Shown here in pieces: positions 52,162 through 60,942 of a stretch of 64,000 nt of DNA. Source of the stretch: Mucilaginibacter ginsenosidivorax. Lineage in GTDB: Bacteria; Bacteroidota; Bacteroidia; Sphingobacteriales; Sphingobacteriaceae. The stretch is from positions 4,216,001 through 4,280,000 of the forward strand of contig NZ_CP042437.1 of NCBI RefSeq assembly GCF_007971525.1. Reading direction: 5' to 3'. How positions within the stretch are numbered: position 1 is the first letter of the stretch; the number at the start of each line of letters is the position of its first letter. The position numbers and the translations under genes were made by a program. Under the pieces are notes generated by a model, which was not told the origin of the DNA, made no database searches, and saw only the letters and a list, made by a program, of their open reading frames with translations.

Positions 52162-52563
52162 ATGATTACAGTAGTAGGTATTTTTGAAGATGTTACCCTT
52201 GCCGACGATGTATGCGAATACCTGTTGGGCAACGAGTTTGACGCCGATAGTTTAGACCAGCACACCCATAAAGCCCTGGCAGGCCACAATGCGCACGAGC
52301 CCGGCGCTATTGACCGGATAGCCACTTTTTTTAACCACCTGTTTGATAACAGGCATGAGGCCGAAGCCCATGCCACAGCAGGCCGTAACGGCACCATTGT
52401 AACCGTACACGCGCCATCGGCCAGGCTGGCCCAGGAGGCTGTTGACGCGCTTAACAATTACGGCGCTATAGATGTAAATGCTTTTGACGAAAATGCAACC
52501 GGTACACGCAGTATTATGGTTGAAAGGATTGTGGCGGATGATGTGAGGCTGAGGGGGATGTAA
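52162..52563 (+). CDS. Hypothetical protein, stress-protein-17M-like
   Basis: The 133-residue protein opens with ITVVGIFEDVTLADDVCEYLL and later has GTIVTVHAPSARLAQEAVDALNNYGAIDVN, two similar beta-alpha-beta units as in the general stress protein 17M (YflT) domain. The middle is His/Ala-rich (DNRHEAEAHATAGRN). The family assignment is tentative. It is followed after 27 bases by a family C element carrying the IS. Confidence 0.6.
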   Translation: MITVVGIFEDVTLADDVCEYLLGNEFDADSLDQHTHKALAGHNAHEPGAIDRIATFFNHLFDNRHEAEAHATAGRNGTIVTVHAPSARLAQEAVDALNNYGAIDVNAFDENATGTRSIMVERIVADDVRLRGM

Positions 52564-52684
52564 GTTGTGAGTTGGGTTTGGCGGCGAAGACTCACCCGGC
52601 GAGGCTGCGCCCGCCACCCTCTCTTCGGCTTCGGTGATCGTTGCGCAACTACTAATAATAATTACAGTCGTGAGATTGTACAAC

Positions 52685-54234
52685 GTTCTTTGAGATATTG
52701 ATTAAAACGATAGCATTGGATTTGAAAGATAATGCTGAGTAAATAAAGTATACATTCGGTAAAATAAGTCGTTTATTGCTCTTATGACTGGCATTTTCAG
52801 TTCTTTTAACCGCTTGGGTTTGTAGGCGAGCAGTTTTTTGATATTGTAAGCGGCAGCAGCTAAAAGCATCCCTTTGTTAGCTTGTTTAAGACCTTTAGTA
52901 TTTATCCTTCTTAAACTGGTATAGTTAATTAAGGAACCAAAGACCGGCTCAACGGTACTGGAGCGTAGCGACTTCATCAGTTTACCTTTGGGACTTTCTA
53001 CTCGCTGCCGCATATATTCATAGAGTGGCTTATCGGCCGAATCAACCAGCTTTTTAAACCCTTTTTTATTGGCACAGATTTCTTTGAGGGGGCAGTTCTT
53101 GCAATCGCTGATGTTTGATTCATAGATCTTTTTATGTACTGTTGGTTCGTTATAAGCACACTCGACACGTCTGAAGGGTAACTGTACTCCCATTAAACAA
53201 ATGTATCTGTCATATTTGTCATCATATTTAAAGCCTTCATCTTCCCTTGAAGATTTATAACTTCCGGGGTTAGGTATATATCCTTTAAGTTTGTTTGCCG
53301 TTAAAGCCCTGATAGCCTTGCCACTGCTATAGCCTGTATCTGCCAGGATTTCTCTGGGCGGCGAAACATGACCGCCGGAAAGGTTGTCCATGATCTGCGG
53401 CAACATCACCGGCAGGCTGGTGTTATCGGTCTCATTCCCCTTAAAAGCCTGGATATAGGTAATAAAGTGACTGGCGGTATCCACACTCATCTGTGCCCGG
53501 TAATATAACCTCATCGGTTTTCCGGGTTTAGTGGTTAAGCGGGCATCAGGATCTGAAGGACTGTAATGTGTTTGATTCGTCGGTCCTTTTTTATCCTTTT
53601 TCTCCTGGTCATTCTTGTTGTTTTCTTTCGGCGTTTCCGGTTTCGAAGGCACATCTTCTATATTATCATTGAGTTCCCGGCTGAAAACGGATGCATCTTC
53701 CATTACAATCCTTTCAACCATACTATGTTTGGAAGCATTTGCCGGTATCAATGCACTGTCGACAGCCTGCCGCTTGCCCGAAATCAAGCCTTTGTCAATG
53801 CATAGCTTCAGCACTTGTTTAAAAATTTCAAGAAAAACTTTCTCGCCAAACAGCTTACGGGTACGGCTTAGAGTAGAGTGCCAAGGCAAATCCTCGCCAA
53901 GATTGTATCCAAGAAAATAAAGGATATCCATGCGCATTCCCGACGAGGTAATGATGCGACGGTCGCTATTGATATTTTCCAGGTAACCTACCAGCATCAA
54001 TTTCATAAACACGACAGGATCTATGCTTTTTTGACCTTCTTTACCGTAGTGCTTTGAAGTGGCTTTATATAAAAAATCCAAATCAAGCATTCCTTTCAGC
54101 CGACGGTAGAAATTATCGGCCGGAACATAGTCTGAAAGCTGAAACTGAATGAACAAGCTTTCCTGCTGTACCTTTTTCCCTTGCATGCCTTTAATTTACT
54201 AAAAAGCACTGTTTTAATCAATACTTCAAAGAAC
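52685..54234 (-). mobile_element. IS1182-family insertion sequence (about 1.55 kb)
   Basis: Imperfect terminal inverted repeats of 24 bases (GTTCTTTGA-NN-TATTGATTAAAAC; two differences) lie at 52685-52708 and 54211-54234. The left one overlaps the transposase stop codon. The ends could instead be GTTGCGCAAC/GTTGTGCAAC further out (52640 to 54257). No clean target duplication is visible. Size and single DDE ORF fit IS1182. The element appears complete. Confidence 0.85.
52702..54186 (-). CDS. IS1182-family DDE transposase
   Basis: The 494-residue protein begins with the DUF772 N-terminal domain (FYRRLKGMLDLDFLY, VVFMKLMLVGYLEN, LPWHSTLSRTRKLFGE) and continues with a DDE_Tnp_1_6 catalytic domain: AVDSALIPANAS (first Asp), EILADTGYSSGKAIRAL (second Asp) and SLRSSTVEPVFGSLINY (Glu). 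A Lys/Asp-rich linker (about 180-215) lies between the two. All three catalytic residues are present and the frame is intact, so the element may be active. Confidence 0.93.
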   Translation of the reverse strand: MQGKKVQQESLFIQFQLSDYVPADNFYRRLKGMLDLDFLYKATSKHYGKEGQKSIDPVVFMKLMLVGYLENINSDRRIITSSGMRMDILYFLGYNLGEDLPWHSTLSRTRKLFGEKVFLEIFKQVLKLCIDKGLISGKRQAVDSALIPANASKHSMVERIVMEDASVFSRELNDNIEDVPSKPETPKENNKNDQEKKDKKGPTNQTHYSPSDPDARLTTKPGKPMRLYYRAQMSVDTASHFITYIQAFKGNETDNTSLPVMLPQIMDNLSGGHVSPPREILADTGYSSGKAIRALTANKLKGYIPNPGSYKSSREDEGFKYDDKYDRYICLMGVQLPFRRVECAYNEPTVHKKIYESNISDCKNCPLKEICANKKGFKKLVDSADKPLYEYMRQRVESPKGKLMKSLRSSTVEPVFGSLINYTSLRRINTKGLKQANKGMLLAAAAYNIKKLLAYKPKRLKELKMPVIRAINDLFYRMYTLFTQHYLSNPMLSF

Positions 54235-54419
54235 TTTTTATCGTCGCGTTGTGCAACAACCACCTTCGCCGGAAAGAGGGGCCTGGAAGCGTTTTATATT
54301 ATTTTTTAGATTAAGTATCAGTCGTTCAAGCCCCTCTTTCCTGCGCAGCAGAAGAGAGGGTGCCCCAGCGCAGCGATGGGCGGGTGAGTATTAACCAGCG
54401 TTGCCGCCGGCTAATTCCA

Positions 54420-54454
54420 TCTCAAATCTCACGTCTCATATCTCAAATCTAACT
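54420..54454. repeat. Five-unit heptamer array at a stop codon
   Basis: Five units (TCTCAAA, TCTCACG type) fill 54420-54454. On the minus strand the array starts on the last base of the TGA stop of the propeller-protein gene. Confidence 0.8.
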
Positions 54455-55944
54455 CAAAACGTCCCTCTTTTTCTTATCCTCAGCAAACCATTGGCTGTTG
54501 TAACATAAATAACTCCTTTGGAATCCTGCACCACCTGGTAAATTTTGAAGCCGGGAGCGGGCGAGTTGGCGTTGTTGTAGTTTTCCCAGCTGTTTTTTAA
54601 ATCGTACCGCACCAGGCCCGATTGATCGGTGCCCAGCCATAGTACGTGTTCAAACTTATCGTACATAATGCTGGTTACGTGGTTTGATGGCATGCCCGAA
54701 TTTTTGTCGGTTAAATGCAGCCACGTGCCATCGGGGCGTAATACCGCGATGCCTTCGTTATCATCATCGGCAGCGGCTTTGTTGGTGCTTATTAATGAGA
54801 AATAGAGGTTGCCCTGTTCATCTTCGGCTGCGCCGGATATGCTGGCGTTTTTCAGTGGCGTATCAGATGTGGTAAATGTGGTAGGCAGCAGGTCTTTCTC
54901 GATAAGGATGGTGCCTTTTGATGTACCAATCCACAGGCGTTTGCGGTTATCCACATAAGCAAAAGTTACGTTGCTTGAGGGCAGCAGCGGGATGGTTTTC
55001 TTGTTAAGCACCACCACTTTATCTTTGCGTACCACTACCATGCCATCTTTGGTGGTAAACAGCAGTTCGCCGTTGCGGCTTTTTATGATGTGGGTAACCG
55101 GGCTTTTTATAAACTTTTTAAAATCGTACACCTGCCAGCCGGCATCGGTGCATTTGTAAATACCGTTATCAATGTAGGCCCATTTGGCGTTTTCCTTGTC
55201 GACGGTAATTTCCTGTACAGCCGTTTCGGATGTAAAGGGCGAGTTGTATTCATTAACCGGGTTAAAGGTGGTGCCATCAAAACGGGTAAGGCCGTGGGCG
55301 GTGGCGTACCAAAGCACGTCGGTAGCGTCAACCGCGCTTGATTGGCTCACGTTATCGGGCAGGGGCGAATCGTAGCGCGTCCATTTGGTAAATTCGTAGC
55401 TGTTGAGCGATGGGTTGGTATACTGGGTACTGGTATTATAAATAGTTGGCGGGCCGGGCGGCTTCATCTGCTCGAGGTCCATCCGCAGCATCTGGGCCGA
55501 AATACGGCCAAAAGCTATTTTAAACTGCACATTTACCGATGATGCCACGCGTTTGCCATGGTCAACAGCGGCCTTCCACAAGCTGCCGTTCAGCAGGCGA
55601 ATGATATCGGCGGTAAGTGGGCTGTTGGTTACATCGGTATGGCTTAGTACACAGCTAAAACCCGAAGGCTCAACCAATACCTGGAAGGTTAATGACCCGT
55701 TGGCATCTTTAAACGAATACTTGCGGTTAATACGGTCGCATAGCTGGTCGAGCGTAAACTGGCTACAGGTAGCTTTGGGGCTGCCGCAGTCGATGCAATA
55801 ATTTTCGGCGCTGCACAGTTCAATCTTTTGCAAAAAAAGATTTTGCGCGCAAACTACCGCGGGAAATACGAAAACTAAAAAGCATGTAAGCACCAATAGC
55901 TTACCGGTTTTGGATGGGTATAACAATGTCAGCATTAATTTCAT
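54454..55944 (-). CDS. Secreted propeller protein with TonB C-terminal-like domain, no kinase
   Basis: From ATG 55944 it is 496 residues. After a signal peptide (KLLVLTCFLVFVFPAVVCAQ, about 15-34) comes a domain (about 75-150: LTFQVLVEPSGFSC...GSLWKAAVDHGKRV) resembling the TonB C-terminal fold, then Reg_prop propeller repeats (about 180-490; LWYATAHGLTRFDGTTF, LWIGTSKGTILIE, LWLGTDQSGLVRYDL). Such repeats normally sense ligands for hybrid kinases, but no membrane helix, kinase or receiver follows. The hybrid kinase at 56335, on the opposite strand, is a possible partner. Confidence 0.75.
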   Translation of the reverse strand: MKLMLTLLYPSKTGKLLVLTCFLVFVFPAVVCAQNLFLQKIELCSAENYCIDCGSPKATCSQFTLDQLCDRINRKYSFKDANGSLTFQVLVEPSGFSCVLSHTDVTNSPLTADIIRLLNGSLWKAAVDHGKRVASSVNVQFKIAFGRISAQMLRMDLEQMKPPGPPTIYNTSTQYTNPSLNSYEFTKWTRYDSPLPDNVSQSSAVDATDVLWYATAHGLTRFDGTTFNPVNEYNSPFTSETAVQEITVDKENAKWAYIDNGIYKCTDAGWQVYDFKKFIKSPVTHIIKSRNGELLFTTKDGMVVVRKDKVVVLNKKTIPLLPSSNVTFAYVDNRKRLWIGTSKGTILIEKDLLPTTFTTSDTPLKNASISGAAEDEQGNLYFSLISTNKAAADDDNEGIAVLRPDGTWLHLTDKNSGMPSNHVTSIMYDKFEHVLWLGTDQSGLVRYDLKNSWENYNNANSPAPGFKIYQVVQDSKGVIYVTTANGLLRIRKRGTF

Positions 55945-56030
55945 AAAATAAAGAAAGCAAACGCAAACCACCAAACTTATAATAGTTAAATTAGGTTAAA
56001 GTTTTGTTACAAAGGGGAACGCCGGCGAAG

Positions 56031-56172
56031 ACTCACCCGGTCGAGGCTGCGCCCGACCACCCTCTCTCCGGCTGAAGCCGCAAAGAGGGTTGAGGAAATG
56101 AAAAAAAAAATTCGCCCCTCTATGCGCGAAGCGGAGAGAGGGGCAGACGGGCGCAGCCTCGTCGGGGTGAGT
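56031..56172. repeat. Family C palindromic element, copy 3
   Basis: It opens ACTCACCCGGTCGAGGCTGC and ends CGGGGTGAGT at 56172. Inner arms CCCTCTCTCCGGC and GCGGAGAGAGGGG flank an A-rich loop (nine to ten A from 56101). It lies between divergent genes. Confidence 0.88.
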
Positions 56173-56334
56173 CGACTCGCCGACACTCCTGTTGCATTGC
56201 AATTTTTTAGAATATATAAGTACTTTTACAAAGCCAAATTGTTGCCTACAGTTGTAAGTGCTTCGCCTGCAACAGGTAAATGCTTTTGTAAAAACAATAT
56301 CAAATAAAATTAAGGCAGGCTAACTGCTACCTCT

Positions 56335-58083
56335 ATGGATAAAATTACCGATAAATACCATCAGCCGGTTAATACAGACCCTAAGCGGCAGGATCTTTTG
56401 TTTGATTTAAAGGAAGTATCCAAACGCACTTACCAGCTGGGATTGTCGGCCTTGTCGCTTGGGGTGTTTTTATCGGTTTATGATGCTTTTATCGGCATGT
56501 ATGTGTCGTCGTTTTTGCTGGCTTGCTTTTGCCTGGCTATTTTAATGTTTGTGGTACTAAAGTGGCAGGATGCCATTAAAGATCTTACCATATCTATATT
56601 TTCGGTCATCTGCGGACTGCTAATATGCCTGGTGCTGCTGGAGGGGTTGCAAACCGACCAGTACCTTTACTTTTTTCCGGCCCTTATAGCAGTACCCCTG
56701 GTTGTCGACCTAAAGCATAAGCAGGGTAAAAAGCCAGGCATTTTTGTGGGCATTATGATATTTGCCTTTGTTGCCTGTATTGTTATTGGTAACTATGTGC
56801 CCCCGCTGGCTGATTTTACCGCCGGCCAATCGGCCCGGTTGGCCCTGGTTAACCGCTTCACCGCGCTTGGCTCAACCATTGTGCTGGCGGCGCTGTACAC
56901 GTTTTTCGAAAAAAAGTATATAGAAGAGATAGTTAGCCAAAGTGATAGGGTTATCAATACCAAAACCCAGTTCCTGGCCACCATGGGGCACGAGCTGCGC
57001 ACGCCCTTAAACGGCATCATCGGTATTGTAAACCTGCTGAAGCAGGAGAACTCGGCCACGCGGCAGGCCGAGTATATCAGTATCCTCCAAAGCTCGGCCG
57101 ATCATATGCTGCAGCAGGTAAATGATATCCTCGATTTTAACAAGATAGAGGCCGGCAAACTGGAACTGCACCCCATCACCATCAATTTAAGCAACTTTTT
57201 GCTCAATGTATGTCTACCTTTTAAAGTGCTATCGGCAAACAGTAATGTTGAGGTACTGGCCGATATTGACCGCCAACTGGATATCCTGGTACTGGCCGAT
57301 GATATGCGCCTTACACAGGTGCTCAACAATATTTTTGCCAACGCCCTTAAATTTACCGGCAACGGCTACGTAAAGCTAAAAGCTACCTGCCTTAAAAAAA
57401 ACGACAAGCAAATAGCCGTCGACTTTGTGATTGAAGATACCGGCATCGGCATTGATAAGGCCGACCAGGAGAAGATTTTTGAGGGCTTTTGGCAGGTGTA
57501 CCACGAGGGCACCCGCGAGCTTACCGGCACCGGCCTTGGCCTTACTATTTGTAACCGCATATTACAGCTGATGGGGGCCAAGCTATCCCTCGAAAGCGAA
57601 AAAGGCAGGGGCAGCAAGTTTTCGTTCGGCTTAACCTTTAACATTGCCCATGTGGCGCCGCTTCCTATACCGCTAAAGCCGGTAGCCGACAATGGCGATC
57701 TTAAATTACTAAGGGTGCTGCTGGCCGAGGATAACAAAATAAACATGATGGTAGCCAAAAAGGCCCTCACCAGCTTTGGCGCCACGGTTGATGCCGCCTA
57801 CGATGGCGTGGAAGCCCTGGCCCGACTGGAAGATTTCCCCCATTATGACATTGTCCTGCTCGACCTGGAAATGCCCGTAATGAACGGCTACGAAGCCGTT
57901 TTCGAAATCAAAAAGAAATACCCCCTGGTACCCGTCATCGCCTTCACCGCCTCCCTTGTAGACCAAAAAATGCTCGCCGACCTGCTGGCCAGCGGCTTTA
58001 ACGATTGCATCCTCAAGCCCTTCAACCCGCAGCAACTATCAACCGTTATTAAAAAACATACCGGGGTTAAAGAAGGGGTGTAG
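56335..58083 (+). CDS. Membrane-bound hybrid sensor histidine kinase with receiver domain
   Basis: The 582-residue protein has six membrane helices in residues 37-190, HisKA with phosphoacceptor His219 in FLATMGHELRTPLNG, HATPase with N (NIFANALKFT) and GTGLGLTICNRI, and one receiver domain (about 455-575) with acceptor Asp510 in IVLLDLEMPVMNGYE and the conserved Lys in LKPFNPQQ. The membrane sensor has no periplasmic domain, so it senses something in or near the membrane. No partner regulator is adjacent. Confidence 0.93.
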   Translation: MDKITDKYHQPVNTDPKRQDLLFDLKEVSKRTYQLGLSALSLGVFLSVYDAFIGMYVSSFLLACFCLAILMFVVLKWQDAIKDLTISIFSVICGLLICLVLLEGLQTDQYLYFFPALIAVPLVVDLKHKQGKKPGIFVGIMIFAFVACIVIGNYVPPLADFTAGQSARLALVNRFTALGSTIVLAALYTFFEKKYIEEIVSQSDRVINTKTQFLATMGHELRTPLNGIIGIVNLLKQENSATRQAEYISILQSSADHMLQQVNDILDFNKIEAGKLELHPITINLSNFLLNVCLPFKVLSANSNVEVLADIDRQLDILVLADDMRLTQVLNNIFANALKFTGNGYVKLKATCLKKNDKQIAVDFVIEDTGIGIDKADQEKIFEGFWQVYHEGTRELTGTGLGLTICNRILQLMGAKLSLESEKGRGSKFSFGLTFNIAHVAPLPIPLKPVADNGDLKLLRVLLAEDNKINMMVAKKALTSFGATVDAAYDGVEALARLEDFPHYDIVLLDLEMPVMNGYEAVFEIKKKYPLVPVIAFTASLVDQKMLADLLASGFNDCILKPFNPQQLSTVIKKHTGVKEGV

Positions 58084-58087
58084 CTGG

Positions 58088-58122
58088 GATCTAGGATTTC
58101 GGACTTTTTATTTTAGAATTTA
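58088..58122. repeat. Degenerate five-unit heptamer array after the hybrid kinase
   Basis: Five units with a GA.TT theme (GATCTAG, GATTTCG type) fill 58088-58122, starting 4 bases after the stop codon. Conservation between units is weaker here. Confidence 0.5.
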
Positions 58123-58381
58123 AAAGGCCCAGGCCCAGGCCCGTGCGCTCTCGAGAGGGCAGAGAGGTTTTTTTGCATCTTGCAAATCCGTGTGTTAAGG
58201 AAGTGATTTTAATTTTTTAAGATTTAACAGCGGTCGGTCCTCGTAAAGCAGCCAAAAGAAGTCTTGTCTTTGATTTTTAACCCCTGGTTTTTGACTCTTT
58301 CCCGCTATTTTTTTAATCAAACAGCGTAACAATTAGTTTACAAATTCGGTAAAAGGTATGTGTATGGTTTTTAATAAAAAC

Positions 58382-58389
58382 TATATTTG
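58382..58389 (+). promoter_or_regulatory. Candidate -7 box with almost no leader before the CHU_C-domain gene
   Basis: TATATTTG fits TAnnTTTG and ends 12 bases before the TTG start codon at 58402. No clear -33 box is seen. Confidence 0.4.
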
Positions 58390-58401
58390 CCAAACCCCTG
58401 A

Positions 58402-60249
58402 TTGAAATTGACTTTACACCGTATAGCCAGGTTTATACTATTGTTACTGGCTGCCTTTATCGCTATTCCTCAAGCCAATGCCCAACAAGGCGTGGCACTC
58501 GTGTCGGCCCACCATTTGTCGTCACGCAAGGCTGTTTTGAAAACGTCTGCAAGCCGCAAAAAAATTATTAATGTAGCGCCTATATTTAGTTTTGATTATC
58601 CCGATGTTTTGCCCAAGTGCGATAATGTGCCTTTAACGCTGCAGGTACAAGGCCATCCCGAATACCTGTACCGGTGGTATAAGGATGGTGTACTAACTAC
58701 CAATGTTACCACACTATATCCCATACAGGTAACAGGAAAATACCGGGCCGAAATTAGCTCCGAAAAAGATGTATGGGTATCAACAAAAGAAGTGCAGGTT
58801 AATGTAATTTATCTTCCGGAACCACAGATACTGCCCGATCAGCCTACCCATTGCGGAGGCAGCAACGCCATTTTAAATTCAAATTTACCTGCCAGCAGTG
58901 ACTACTCATTAAACTGGTACCTTAACGGGCATGAGCTTACGCAGTTTACTAACAAGGCATCAATAAGCGTGAGCGAGTTGGGAACCTATATGCTTACAGT
59001 GCGCAACCCTATTAATACCTGTTCCAAGGAGTCGCCGGTATATCATCTTGTATTTACGCCTGCTCCCACCTTTACATTTAATTATCCCGGCGATGTAAAC
59101 GTTTGCCAGGGGGGTACAGCAGTGTTAACAGTTGGGGGCGATATTGCTTATCAATATCGTTGGTACAAGGACGGCGTGCTTACCGGTAATTTATCTCAAA
59201 CACTTACAACAACCCAAAACGGCAAATATAAAGTGGAGGTAAGCACCTGCCCGGGTACCTGGATACCATCAAAAGAGGTACAGGTAAACGTTTACAACCT
59301 GCCAACACCGGTAATTACGCCCGATAAAGTAAGCTATTGCACAGGCGATTTAGCCCGGCTTGATGCCGGTATTACTACCGATGCCGCTTATTCCATTACC
59401 TGGCAACGCGATGGCACCACGGTAACCGCCTGGCAAAACAAGCCAACCGTTACTACAACCGATGCCGGTAATTATTCGGTAATTGTTACCAGTACAGCGC
59501 TGGGCACCTGCGTGGTTAATTCGGCAGCATATCGGTTGGCCTTTAATCCATTGCCCACGGTGAGCATTACCCAGGCCGTTACAACTAAATTATGCGAAGG
59601 ACAACCGCTGGAGCTTACTGCAGTTCATAGCGCGGGCAGCACGGTCAGTTGGTCAACCGGCGAAACTACCGATAAAATTAGCGTAAGTACCACGGGCACT
59701 TACAGCGTAACGGCAACTTCGGCAGCGGGCTGCCAGGCAGTTGCGGGTATCGACCTACAGTTTTTACCGGTAGCTATTCTTAATATGGCCGATACCTCAT
59801 TTTGCACTTATACCGGCGCGCCGGTTACCATAACCGCGCCCACGGGTTTTTCAAAATATACATGGAACGGTGTTGACGGCGGCAATACGTTTATTGCAGA
59901 TCGCCCGCAAACAATAAGTCTTAGCGTAATAAATGCCAACGGCTGCCCCAGCGATAAGGTGATACATGTAATAAGTTCGTGCCCGGATATTCATATCCCA
60001 TCGGCATTTACACCCAATGGCGATGGTAAAAATGATACATGGAACATTACAGGGCTGGAGACAGATGCATCGGTACTGGTAAAAGTATTTAATCGCTACG
60101 GATCAATAGTTTTCCGGAGCACCGGGACTACAGCATCGTGGAATGGCAGAAAGAACGGACAACCTGTGCCGGCAGGCGTTTACTACTACGTTATATCGGG
60201 CAAAAACGGCAAACAATTGTTTTCAGGATCTATTACCTTACTGAATTAG
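58402..60249 (+). CDS. Type IX-secreted Ig-like surface protein with CHU_C (gliding-associated) C-terminal domain
   Basis: The 615-residue protein has a signal peptide (LILLLLAAFIAIPQANAQ) and starts at TTG 58402: the codon before is a TGA stop, and the signal peptide begins immediately, so no ATG can be used. The body has two copies of a unit of about 165 residues (YRWYKDGVLTTN... and YRWYKDGVLTGN..., each ending in a KEVQVNV strand), then Ig/PKD-like modules. The last 85 residues (IPSAFTPNGDGKNDTWNI...GVYYYVISGKNGKQLFSG) are the CHU_C type B sorting domain for the type IX secretion system. Confidence 0.88.
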   Translation: MKLTLHRIARFILLLLAAFIAIPQANAQQGVALVSAHHLSSRKAVLKTSASRKKIINVAPIFSFDYPDVLPKCDNVPLTLQVQGHPEYLYRWYKDGVLTTNVTTLYPIQVTGKYRAEISSEKDVWVSTKEVQVNVIYLPEPQILPDQPTHCGGSNAILNSNLPASSDYSLNWYLNGHELTQFTNKASISVSELGTYMLTVRNPINTCSKESPVYHLVFTPAPTFTFNYPGDVNVCQGGTAVLTVGGDIAYQYRWYKDGVLTGNLSQTLTTTQNGKYKVEVSTCPGTWIPSKEVQVNVYNLPTPVITPDKVSYCTGDLARLDAGITTDAAYSITWQRDGTTVTAWQNKPTVTTTDAGNYSVIVTSTALGTCVVNSAAYRLAFNPLPTVSITQAVTTKLCEGQPLELTAVHSAGSTVSWSTGETTDKISVSTTGTYSVTATSAAGCQAVAGIDLQFLPVAILNMADTSFCTYTGAPVTITAPTGFSKYTWNGVDGGNTFIADRPQTISLSVINANGCPSDKVIHVISSCPDIHIPSAFTPNGDGKNDTWNITGLETDASVLVKVFNRYGSIVFRSTGTTASWNGRKNGQPVPAGVYYYVISGKNGKQLFSGSITLLN

Positions 60250-60525
60250 CAATGCCATGTATTTAAAAAGCCCCGGCATTTTTAAAGCACGGGCCGACTG
60301 ATATTGGTAACTTGTGTACTGGCGTTCTGATATCCGAGGCTGTTTGCCATTCCTGTTAACAGCGTTGTTTATGGCAATGATTTGTTAAAAATTTAAATAA
60401 TATTGTTCCGGCGACATCCGGCCACGTAATTCTTGATGGGCATTAACCTTTTTTATGTATGTTAAATGAAAGTTGTTGTCACAGTTTGCATTTACTACCC
60501 CGGAGAATATAATAACTGAAGATTT

Positions 60526-60555
60526 ATTGATAAGTTTGTTTAAAGGTTAATTTTG
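60526..60555 (+). promoter_or_regulatory. Candidate promoter of the small membrane-protein gene
   Basis: TAATTTTG (60548-60555) fits the -7 box; ATTG (60526-60529) lies 18 bases before it. The 387-base gap 60250-60636 otherwise holds a GC-rich inverted repeat GCCCCGGC/GCACGGGC near 60271-60297 and no gene. Confidence 0.35.
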
Positions 60556-60636
60556 GCACAGGAAGCAAAAATTATTAATCAAAACAAATGAAACCTTTAT
60601 TTTAGCTGAAGCGTACAAACCCAAAATGAATAAATT

Positions 60637-60828
60637 ATGGATATTGTTGTAGTACTCGGTATCATACTATTGAGTTTAGGTATCTTTTTAATTGCGGCTA
60701 TTCTGTTTTTTAGCGCCTTAAAATATATTAAAAGACAGTACTATCCCAACTGGAAGTTTCCAGATTATATTAGTGTGGGATATGCCGAATACTTGTATAG
60801 AAAGTATATAAAAAGAAGTAAAACTTAG
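60637..60828 (+). CDS. Small single-span membrane protein
   Basis: The 63-residue protein has one long hydrophobic segment (residues 3-29, VVVLGIILLSLGIFLIAAILFF) and a basic, aromatic C-terminal half (KYIKRQYYPNWKF). It may be a peptide-like membrane regulator; no family is recognised. It is followed by a terminator shared with the convergent receptor gene. Confidence 0.55.
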   Translation: MDIVVVLGIILLSLGIFLIAAILFFSALKYIKRQYYPNWKFPDYISVGYAEYLYRKYIKRSKT

Positions 60829-60896
60829 TTTCTGGAATTTAGCAGTCGCGCCATGGCGGAGATTGAAATAACAGATAAGGTGAAGTGATAAACTAT

Positions 60897-60942
60897 CCGC
60901 CCCTCGTTGGTGTACGATACCAAAGCGAGGGGCGGTTTTTTT
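60897..60942. terminator. Terminator between the small membrane gene and the outer-membrane receptor
   Basis: CCGCCCCTCG pairs with CGAGGGGCGG and is followed by seven T. It serves the + strand gene and lies at the end of the convergent receptor gene. Confidence 0.85.

Larger units (their letters stand above)
52590..54389. repeat. Family C palindromic element split by an insertion sequence
   Basis: The left part ACTCACCCGGCGAGGCTGCG...CACCCTCTCTTCGGC (52590-52631) and the right part (54262-54389, ending CGGGTGAGT) are the two pieces of a family C element like those at 30941 and 56031. Between them are the IS and two flanking near-palindromes, GTTGCGCAAC at 52640-52649 and GTTGTGCAAC at 54248-54257. 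Confidence 0.8.
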
